The notes under the pieces are model-generated. The model saw only the letters and a program-made list of their open reading frames with translations, was not told the DNA's origin and did no database searches. 64,000 bases of DNA from an uncultured Eggerthellaceae bacterium (GTDB taxonomy: Bacteria > Actinomycetota > Coriobacteriia > Coriobacteriales > Eggerthellaceae), in the NCBI GenBank assembly GCA_934668515.1, contig CAKUNS010000006.1, forward strand, positions 1 through 64,000, given 5' to 3'. The translations under genes and the position numbers were made by a program. Of the stretch, positions 8,949-15,613 are shown in pieces (within the stretch, counting starts at the first letter, position 1; each line of letters begins with the position of its first letter).

Positions 8949-9953
8949 ATGGCTATTGAAATTCTTTACGACAAGGACGTGAACCCCGAGATCATCCAGG
9001 GAAAGAAGATCGCCATCATCGGCTATGGCTCCCAGGGTCATGCCCATGCGCTTAATCTTCACGATTCCGGATGCGACGTTCGCGTTGGCCTTCGCCCCGA
9101 ATCCAAGTCTGCCGAGGAAGCTCGCGAGCATGGTTTGAAGGTCGTCGATATCGATACCGCAGCAGAAGAAGCCAACGTGGTCATGATCCTTATCCCCGAT
9201 GAGATCCAGGCCAAGACGTACGAGGAGCACATTGCGCCGCACCTCCATCCTGGTGACACGCTCGCGTTTGCTCATGGCTTCAACATCCACTATGGCTATA
9301 TCAAGGCTCCTGAAGGCGTCAACGTCATCATGGTTGCCCCTAAGGGCCCGGGTCATATCGTTCGTCGCCAGTACACCGAGGGTTCCGGCGTTCCTGATCT
9401 GTGCTGCGTCTACGAGGATGCTACCGGTGATGCTTGGGATATCGCGCTTTCTTATGGTTGGGCGATCGGCGGCGGCCGCGCTGGCCTTATGAAGGGCACC
9501 TTCGCTCAGGAGACTGAGGAAGACCTCTTCGGCGAGCAGGCGGTTCTTTGCGGTGGCCTGGTTGAGCTGGTCAAGGCTGGTTTTGAAACGCTGACCGAGG
9601 CAGGCTATCCGCCCGAGCTTGCTTACTTCGAGTGCTATCACGAAATGAAGATGATCGTCGACCTTATGTACGAGAGTGGCATCCACTTCATGAATTACTC
9701 TATCTCGAACACTGCAGAGTACGGCGAGTACTATGCTGGCCCCAAAGTCATCAACGATGAGTCCCGCAAGGCCATGAAGCTTATCCTCGAGCGCATCCAG
9801 AACGGTGAGTTCGCCAAGGAGTTCGTTGCTGACTGCAACAACAACCATAAGTGGCTGCTCGAGCAGCGTGAGGCTCTGAACAACCATCTCATCGAGACGA
9901 CCGGTGCTCAGGTTCGCAGCATGTTCACGTGGGTTAAGAAGTCCGAGGACTAG
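8949..9953 (+). CDS. ilvC: ketol-acid reductoisomerase
   Basis: NADPH-dependent isomerisation and reduction of acetohydroxy acids, between IlvBN and IlvD in the pathway. The 334 residues are those of the short class I enzyme. The Rossmann motif IGYGSQGHAHALNLHDSG lies near residue 25, APKGPGHIVRRQY at about 130, and ECYHEMKMIVDLMYE in the C-terminal helical domain. Two ATGs occur at 8943 and 8949. AGAAAGGGA at 8933-8941 is too close to the first and well placed for the second, so I choose 8949. Confidence 0.96.
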   Translation: MAIEILYDKDVNPEIIQGKKIAIIGYGSQGHAHALNLHDSGCDVRVGLRPESKSAEEAREHGLKVVDIDTAAEEANVVMILIPDEIQAKTYEEHIAPHLHPGDTLAFAHGFNIHYGYIKAPEGVNVIMVAPKGPGHIVRRQYTEGSGVPDLCCVYEDATGDAWDIALSYGWAIGGGRAGLMKGTFAQETEEDLFGEQAVLCGGLVELVKAGFETLTEAGYPPELAYFECYHEMKMIVDLMYESGIHFMNYSISNTAEYGEYYAGPKVINDESRKAMKLILERIQNGEFAKEFVADCNNNHKWLLEQREALNNHLIETTGAQVRSMFTWVKKSED

Positions 9954-10020
9954 TTCGTATCAGCGTCTTAACGACATGATTTAAGTGCACAGTAGTCGCG
10001 ACTGCCTGTGCGCTCACCGA

Positions 10021-10064
10021 CGGACCCGCTAGTGCGCTTGTGCTGACGGGTCCGCTTTGTGTTT
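10021..10064 (+). terminator. intrinsic terminator after ilvC
   Basis: A perfect 8-bp stem CGGACCCG/CGGGTCCG with an 18-nt loop is followed by CTTTGTGTTT. A second inverted repeat, GCACAG/CTGTGC, lies just upstream near 9986-10012. Confidence 0.75.
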
Positions 10065-10122
10065 AATAAGACTGCTGAAATCACTCTGCGGATTCGAGAA
10101 GTCTTAAGGGGCTGGTCCGATC

Positions 10123-11700
10123 ATGTCTAACAAGGTACTGGTAACCGAACGCGTTGACGCAACGTGCATCAACGTTTTGCGTATGCGTGGTTGCGAGGTT
10201 GAAACGCGTCTTGATTTGACCGAGGACGAGCTGGTCTCGTGCATCGACGGTTTCGACGCGATGGTGGTTCGTTCGCATACTCCAGTCACTCGTCGCGTTA
10301 TCGAGGCGGGTAAGTCGCTGAAGGTTATCGGCCGCGCCGGCGTCAGCATCGACAACATTGACGTCACGGCCGCAACCGAGGCTGGGATTATCGTTTGCAA
10401 CGCGCCGACATCCAACATCGTTTCCGCTGCCGAGTTTGCCATGAGCTTGATCTTGGCTTGTGCCCGCAAACTTCCTCAAGCAAATAAGTCCATGCACGAG
10501 GGCAAGTGGGAAACTGCTTTCGATGGTACGGAGCTGTACGAGAAAACGCTCGCTATCGTCGGCCTTGGCCGCGTTGGCGGATTGGTTGCCGAACGCGCAG
10601 CCGCCTTCGGCATGAAAATCGTCGGTTATGACCCTTATTGTAACGCTGATCGCGCGAGTGCCTTGGGCGTCACCCTGTATGAAAACCTGAACGACTTGCT
10701 TCCGCTTGCTGACGTCATCAGCGTTCACCTTCCGCGTACGTCCGAGACTCGTGGCATGTTCGGTCCCAACGAGTTTGCCATTATGAGGGATGACGTCATT
10801 CTGGTGAACGTTGCAAGGGGCGGTATCTTCGACGAAGCCTCGCTGGCCGATTTCGTCGCAGCTGGCAAGATCGGCGCTGTTGGACTGGATGTTCACGATG
10901 AGGAGCCGTGCTTTGAGTCGCCGCTGTATGAGTTCGACAATGTCATTCTCACTCCGCATATCGGAGCAGCTACGTTCGAGGCGCAGCGTCGTGCGGGTGT
11001 TCAGATCGCCAACTATGTCGCTGCTGGCCTTGCAGGTTCGCTTGTTCCCACTGCGGTTAACATGGCTCCTGTTCCGCCCGAGGTCCTTGATGCTGTTGGC
11101 CCTTATGTTCCCGCTTGCCAAATGCTTGGCAGCATGCTTGCGCAGATCAACCCCGCTATTCCGCAAACGCTTAAGTTCACTGCTTCGGGCAACATCGCCG
11201 CTGCCGATACCACCGTTTTGGTTGCAAGCGTTTTAAAGGGTCTGCTTTCTTACAAGAAGGGTGTCACGGTTACGCCCATAAATGCAGAGCAGGTTGCCAA
11301 GAGACACGGCATCGATGTGGTAACCGCATCCGACCCCAACACGCTTGGCTATTTCTCTTCGGTCTCCATTGTTGCTGACGGCATTGAGGCTTCATGCACC
11401 AGGTCTGATCCGGGTCGTCCTGCGCGCATCATCTCGTTATTTGGGTACGACATGGATATCGAGCCGGGTGAGCAGTCGCTCATTTTCGAGTACGGCGATG
11501 CATCCGGCCGCATTGGCGTCATCGGCACTATTTTGGGCCAGCACGACATCAACATCACTACCTTGAGGATCGGTACCCGACCAGACTCTGACAGGGCCGT
11601 TGTCTATATGAACGTTCAGGGCGATGTCACCGACGAGATCATCGGCGAGCTTCGCGAGGCGATCAGCGATCTGAAGAATCTTTGGTACGTAAAGCTGTAA
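10123..11700 (+). CDS. serA: D-3-phosphoglycerate dehydrogenase
   Basis: First committed step of serine synthesis, oxidising 3-phosphoglycerate with NAD. The 525 residues are typical of the long form: a catalytic/NAD-binding core with GLGRVGG (about 147) and NVARGGI (catalytic Arg about 231), LTPHIGAAT with the catalytic His (about 278), an intervening allosteric substrate-binding domain, and a C-terminal ACT domain from about 455 (SLIFEYGDASGRIGVIGTIL). Serine feedback is expected for this architecture. The gene sits between the BCAA block and leuA and has its own terminator-like sequences after it. Confidence 0.96.
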   Translation: MSNKVLVTERVDATCINVLRMRGCEVETRLDLTEDELVSCIDGFDAMVVRSHTPVTRRVIEAGKSLKVIGRAGVSIDNIDVTAATEAGIIVCNAPTSNIVSAAEFAMSLILACARKLPQANKSMHEGKWETAFDGTELYEKTLAIVGLGRVGGLVAERAAAFGMKIVGYDPYCNADRASALGVTLYENLNDLLPLADVISVHLPRTSETRGMFGPNEFAIMRDDVILVNVARGGIFDEASLADFVAAGKIGAVGLDVHDEEPCFESPLYEFDNVILTPHIGAATFEAQRRAGVQIANYVAAGLAGSLVPTAVNMAPVPPEVLDAVGPYVPACQMLGSMLAQINPAIPQTLKFTASGNIAAADTTVLVASVLKGLLSYKKGVTVTPINAEQVAKRHGIDVVTASDPNTLGYFSSVSIVADGIEASCTRSDPGRPARIISLFGYDMDIEPGEQSLIFEYGDASGRIGVIGTILGQHDINITTLRIGTRPDSDRAVVYMNVQGDVTDEIIGELREAISDLKNLWYVKL

Positions 11701-11724
11701 CCCCTGGGAAACTTTTTTCGGGAA

Positions 11725-11766
11725 ATCGTTCGACTTGTAACGTAATTGAAACGAACGAGTTTTTAT
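11725..11766 (+). terminator. possible serA terminator
   Basis: CGTTCG and CGAACG pair across a 19-nt loop and are followed by AGTTTTTA. The stem is short and the loop long, so this is a weaker call than the hairpin at 11798. Confidence 0.45.
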
Positions 11767-11797
11767 GCTGCAAGTCGTATGTTGAACGTTGAGGATC

Positions 11798-11832
11798 GGT
11801 TCCACTGTTCAAATAGGCAGTGGAACCTTTTT
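11798..11832 (+). terminator. terminator/attenuator directly before leuA
   Basis: A perfect 10-bp stem GGTTCCACTG/CAGTGGAACC with a 10-nt loop is followed by TTTTTC. It ends about 22 nt before the leuA ATG, leaving only the ribosome site between. Transcription of leuA must therefore pass through it, from serA read-through or a leader promoter. Confidence 0.85.
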
Positions 11833-11853
11833 CTTATGGAAAGGAGAGTACGC

Positions 11854-13386
11854 ATGGCGCGCAAAATCAAGATCTTTGACACTACCATGCGCGATGGCGA
11901 GCAATCGCCTGGCGCATCGATGAACACTGACGAGAAACTCGTGGTGACCCGCGAGCTACTGCGTATGAATGTTGACGTCATCGAGGCGGGTTTTCCAATT
12001 TCTTCGCCTGGTGATTTTGAGAGCGTCCGAAAGATCGCTGAGGTCATTGGCGACAACGCTATCGTGTGCGCACTTACCCGTGCCGTTGATAAAGACATCG
12101 AGGTAGCCGCTGACGCTCTCAAGTATGCTAAGCGCCCTCGCATCCATACCGGTCTGGGCGTTTCTCCGTCGCATATGCGCGACAAGCTTCACATCACCGA
12201 AGATCAATGCGTCGAGAAAGCGGCTCACGCGGTTGCCTACGCCAAGCAGTTCGTTGACGACGTTGAGGTTTATGCCGAAGACGCTGGGCGTTCGGATTAC
12301 GACTTTCTTGTTCGTGTGATTCAAGCAGCCGTTGATGCCGGCGCTACTGTTGTCAACATTCCTGATACCACGGGTTATTCATTGCCAAGCGAATTCGGAC
12401 GTCGTATCAAGTACTTGCACGACAATGTTAAGGGCATCGAGAACGTCGACATCTCCGTTCATTGCCATAATGATCTTGGCATGGCTACCGCTCTTGCCAT
12501 TGAGGGCGTCCGTAACGGCGCCACGCAAATCGAGTGCACCATTAACGGTTTGGGTGAGCGCGCCGGCAATACCGCCGTTGAAGAAGTGGTTATGGCCATC
12601 CGCATGCACGAGAAAGAGCTCGACGCCTTCACCGACGTGAACTCTCGTGAATTCGTGAAAGCGAGCCGCTTGATCACCAACATCACTGGAATGAGCGTTC
12701 AGGCTAATAAAGCCATCGTTGGTGCTAACGCGTTCGCGCATTCTTCGGGCATTCATCAGGATGGCGTTTTAAAGAAGCGAGACACGTACGAGATCATCGA
12801 TCCCGAGGATGTTGGAGCTGGCCATTCCAAGATCATCCTTACTGCGCGCAGCGGCCATGCGGCATTGAAGCATCGCTTGGAAGAGCTTGGCTATAACTAC
12901 GAAGGCGAGCAGCTTGATAAGGTCTACGAGGCGTTCCTGAACCTCGCCGACAAGAAGAAGGAAGTCTACGACGAAGATCTCGAGAGCCTTGTCAATGAGC
13001 AGTCGCGTACTGCGAAGGGCATCTACACTCTTAAGAGTCTTCAGGTTAGTTGCGGTTACCCGCTTACGCCTACCGCTACGCTTACCATGGCGGATGCCTT
13101 CGGCAACGTCAAAACAGTTGCCGCGTACGGCACCGGCCCGATTGATGCTGCATTCAAGGCCGTTGACATGATCGTGGATGTCGAAAACGACCTTCAGGAG
13201 TTCTCGGTTCAGTCCGTCAGCCGCGGCATCGATGCCCTGGGTGAGGTCACCGTTCGCCTTGCTGCAGCCGATGGCGAGGTGTTTATCGGACGCGGTTCCG
13301 ACAACGACATCATCGTTTCGTCCACTAAGGCTTACGTTAATGCTCTGAACAGGCTTCTTTCTGTTCATGCTGAACGCAATAAATAA
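11854..13386 (+). CDS. leuA: 2-isopropylmalate synthase
   Basis: Condenses acetyl-CoA with 2-oxoisovalerate, the first step dedicated to leucine. At 510 residues it has the normal bacterial length: TIM-barrel N-terminus with DTTMRDGEQSPG (residues 8-19), metal ligands in HCHNDLG (about 202), HSSGIHQDG, and the C-terminal leucine-binding regulatory domain (about 380-510). I start it at the ATG at 11854, which follows AAGGAG at 11841-11846. Longer in-frame starts would run through the terminator hairpin. leuB, leuC and leuD are not in this window. Confidence 0.96.
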   Translation: MARKIKIFDTTMRDGEQSPGASMNTDEKLVVTRELLRMNVDVIEAGFPISSPGDFESVRKIAEVIGDNAIVCALTRAVDKDIEVAADALKYAKRPRIHTGLGVSPSHMRDKLHITEDQCVEKAAHAVAYAKQFVDDVEVYAEDAGRSDYDFLVRVIQAAVDAGATVVNIPDTTGYSLPSEFGRRIKYLHDNVKGIENVDISVHCHNDLGMATALAIEGVRNGATQIECTINGLGERAGNTAVEEVVMAIRMHEKELDAFTDVNSREFVKASRLITNITGMSVQANKAIVGANAFAHSSGIHQDGVLKKRDTYEIIDPEDVGAGHSKIILTARSGHAALKHRLEELGYNYEGEQLDKVYEAFLNLADKKKEVYDEDLESLVNEQSRTAKGIYTLKSLQVSCGYPLTPTATLTMADAFGNVKTVAAYGTGPIDAAFKAVDMIVDVENDLQEFSVQSVSRGIDALGEVTVRLAAADGEVFIGRGSDNDIIVSSTKAYVNALNRLLSVHAERNK

Positions 13387-13406
13387 AGATTGGCAACATT
13401 GCAGGG

Positions 13407-13440
13407 AAACGGCCGTCGTAGTGACGGCCGTTTCTGTATT
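13407..13440 (+). terminator. intrinsic terminator after leuA
   Basis: AAACGGCCGTC/GACGGCCGTTT is a perfect 11-bp stem with a 5-nt GTAGT loop and a T-rich tail. It is well placed 20 nt after the leuA stop. Confidence 0.88.
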
Positions 13441-13442
13441 GT

Positions 13443-13471
13443 TTGTAGTTGCGCTATTTCTGATATAAAAT
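13443..13471 (+). promoter_or_regulatory. candidate promoter of the rimP-nusA-infB operon
   Basis: TTGTAG at 13443-13448, a 17-nt spacer and TAAAAT at 13466-13471, embedded in an AT-rich stretch. It would give a leader of about 130 nt containing two hairpins. Confidence 0.45.
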
Positions 13472-13527
13472 AAGCTCGTTACAAGGCAGCTTGGGTGTGT
13501 TTCCAGCAGCCAAGCTTTTCGATTCGA

Positions 13528-13556
13528 GGAAAGTGGGCATGTCCCGCTTTCTTTTT
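13528..13556 (+). terminator. terminator-like hairpin in the rimP leader
   Basis: GAAAGTGGG/CCCGCTTTC (one G-T pair, 5-nt loop CATGT) is followed by TTTTT. It lies 51 nt before rimP. An upstream hairpin AGCTTGG/CCAAGCT at about 13488-13518 could act with it. The position suggests attenuation of the nusA operon. Confidence 0.7.
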
Positions 13557-13607
13557 GTATGTGCGCCTTGTTGGTGAATGCGGATTAGTTAAAGGAGGGG
13601 ATCGAAC

Positions 13608-14078
13608 ATGTTAAGCGCTAAAGAGCAAGAGCTTTTCGACGCGCTTTCGCCGCGCGCCGATGCCGAGAAAATCGAGATCGTCACCGTCGAGGTGGTCGGG
13701 TCTAAAAAGGCCCCAACCATTAGGGTTTACATTGATACACCCGAAGGTGTGGGCTTCGACGAGCTTTCCGGTGCGCAGGTATGGATCAACGAGATCATGG
13801 ACAAGCTCGATCCTTTTCCTGGTGCCTACACCCTTGAAGTCTCTTCGCCGGGTATCGATCGTCCGCTTCGCACTGCGGCTCATTTCCAGGCTCAGATCGG
13901 GTGCACTGCGGTTATCAAAACCAATAGCGCCATCGATGGTCGCTCGTCTTTCACCGGAACCATCGTTTCGGTAACCGACGAGGCAGTCCAGCTTTCAATC
14001 AACGACGAACAGTTCACTATTCCCCTTGATGCCGTGAAGCGCGCGCATCTTAAGGGCGAGATCGATTTCAACTCTTAG
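13608..14078 (+). CDS. rimP: ribosome maturation factor RimP
   Basis: Assists assembly of the 30S subunit. The 156-residue protein has the family's two domains. The first contains VEVVGSKKAPTIRVYIDTPEGVGFDEL, and EVSSPGIDRPLR at about residues 82-93 is the highly conserved RimP signature. The C-terminal SH3-like part ends AVKRAHLKGEID. AAAGGAGG precedes the ATG at 13608. It is followed after 12 bp by nusA, the conserved rimP-nusA-ylxR-infB order. Confidence 0.93.
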   Translation: MLSAKEQELFDALSPRADAEKIEIVTVEVVGSKKAPTIRVYIDTPEGVGFDELSGAQVWINEIMDKLDPFPGAYTLEVSSPGIDRPLRTAAHFQAQIGCTAVIKTNSAIDGRSSFTGTIVSVTDEAVQLSINDEQFTIPLDAVKRAHLKGEIDFNS

Positions 14079-14090
14079 GAAAGGATGATC

Positions 14091-15302
14091 ATGGCCACTT
14101 CTGAACTTATTGAAGCCCTGCAGATGCTCGCTCACGAGCGTAAGATCGACGAGTTCTATCTCATCGAGCGTTTGGAGGAGTCTCTGGCGAAAAGCTACCA
14201 GCACATCCTTGACCTTGAGTGGGATGCCCGCGTCACCATCGATCGTGAAACCGGCAAGATCTATGTCTATGAGCTTGTTCCCGTAGGCGAGCCCGACGAG
14301 GAAACCGGCGAGTATTCCGAGTTCGAGGAACGCGACGTCACCCCTGGCGACGTAAGCCGCATTGCTGCACAAAATGCAAAGAGCGTTATCTCCTCCATCG
14401 TCCGCGATGCTGGTCGTCAGTCCATTTACGAAGAGTTCTCTCATCGTATCGGCGATCTGGTCACTGGCACCGTTCTTCAGGGCACGCCCGACTTCACCAT
14501 TATCAAGATCCGCGACGGCGTCGAGGCTGAGCTGCCTCATTACGATAAGACCCGCTCTCCCAAGGAGCTCAACGAGCGTCCTGCCGGCGAGCGTTATCGT
14601 CACAACCAGCGCCTGAAGGTACTTATCATCGACGTTCGCGATCCCTCTTCCGACGAACCTCGTCAGCGCGGCGAACAGTCTCGCCCGCCCATCGTGGTTT
14701 CTCGTACCCACCCCGATTTGATTCGTCGCCTTTTCGAGATCGAAGTCCCCGAGATCTACGACGGTTTGGTTGAAGTCAAGAGCATCGCTCGCGAGCCCGG
14801 TATCCGTTCCAAGGTTGCCGTTCATTCTCGCGAGGCCAACCTTGATCCCGTTGGCGCATGCGTCGGCCCCAAGGGTTCTCGCGTTCGCATGGTTGTCGAG
14901 GAGCTTCACAACGAGCGCGTAGATGTCATTCAGTGGAGCGCCGATCCCGCCCGTTACGTCGCTAATGCTCTTTCACCCGCTAAGGTCACTAGCGTGACCA
15001 TTGATGAAGAGAAGCATTATGCCACGGTCGTGGTCAACGACGATCAGCTTTCCCTGGCTATCGGCAAAGAGGGTCAGAACGCACGTCTTGCTGCTCGCCT
15101 TACCGGTTGGCACATCGACATCAAGAGCACTTCCTTCTTGGGTCAGTCTTTGCTCGAAGACACCGACGATCCCGTTGCCGAGGAGCAAGTCGAGGAGGTA
15201 CCCGAGTTCTGCGCTTTCGAGAACGAGGATGGCACCCGCTGCCGCAATCACGCCCGTCCTGGTAGCCGCTTCTGCGGTATCCACGCGGACATGGAAGAGT
15301 AG
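14091..15302 (+). CDS. nusA: transcription termination/antitermination factor NusA with Cys/His tail
   Basis: Binds RNA polymerase and nascent RNA and modulates pausing, termination and antitermination. Domains in order over 403 residues: N-terminal RNAP-binding (1-130), S1 (about 120-200), KH1 with GPKG (about 259-262) and KH2 with GKEG (about 325-328). The last 30 residues are unusual: C374, C384, H387, C395 and H398 give C-x9-C-x2-H-x7-C-x2-H, suggestive of a small metal-binding knuckle after an acidic linker. The E. coli acidic repeat domains are absent. I start at 14091 because the ATG at 14085 overlaps the AAAGGA ribosome site. Confidence 0.95.
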   Translation: MATSELIEALQMLAHERKIDEFYLIERLEESLAKSYQHILDLEWDARVTIDRETGKIYVYELVPVGEPDEETGEYSEFEERDVTPGDVSRIAAQNAKSVISSIVRDAGRQSIYEEFSHRIGDLVTGTVLQGTPDFTIIKIRDGVEAELPHYDKTRSPKELNERPAGERYRHNQRLKVLIIDVRDPSSDEPRQRGEQSRPPIVVSRTHPDLIRRLFEIEVPEIYDGLVEVKSIAREPGIRSKVAVHSREANLDPVGACVGPKGSRVRMVVEELHNERVDVIQWSADPARYVANALSPAKVTSVTIDEEKHYATVVVNDDQLSLAIGKEGQNARLAARLTGWHIDIKSTSFLGQSLLEDTDDPVAEEQVEEVPEFCAFENEDGTRCRNHARPGSRFCGIHADMEE

Positions 15303-15314
15303 GCGGTTTCAACT

Positions 15315-15605
15315 ATGACCCAGGCAACCGTCACGAAACGGGAGCGCACTTGCATCTCTTGCGGAGCTAAAAGCGATAAGCTTACGCTGATGCGCATCGT
15401 TCGTCGTGCGGACGGCTCTGTTGAATTCGACCCCACGGGTAGGATTCCGGGCCGCGGTGCATATGTTTGCTCCGTCGATTGCCTGACCAAGGCGCTTGCA
15501 AGCAATAAGTTGCAGCGCGCTTTGAAAACCAATGTCACTGACGATGATGCGGAGCGAATCGCGAGTGCTGTTCGATCTGCCGCGATTGAAGCTTCGATCC
15601 GATAG
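15315..15605 (+). CDS. rnpM: YlxR family RNA-binding protein (RnpM)
   Basis: A 96-residue basic protein of the YlxR/DUF448 family, encoded as usual between nusA and infB. Diagnostic features are RTCISCGAK at residues 10-18 and GRIPGRGAYVC at about 43-53, with basic helices after. In Bacillus subtilis the family member has been reported to bind and modulate RNase P RNA, hence the name RnpM; that role is carried over here from the family. It begins 12 bp after nusA and ends 8 bp before infB, so it is cotranscribed. Confidence 0.9.
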   Translation: MTQATVTKRERTCISCGAKSDKLTLMRIVRRADGSVEFDPTGRIPGRGAYVCSVDCLTKALASNKLQRALKTNVTDDDAERIASAVRSAAIEASIR

Positions 15606-15613
15606 GAGTTTAT

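Noticed and set aside
11765..11785. Six-codon frame ATG CTG CAA GTC GTA TGT TGA as a leader peptide for leuA attenuation
   Set aside because: It has no ribosome site and only one Leu codon, so it is weak evidence for ribosome-mediated attenuation.
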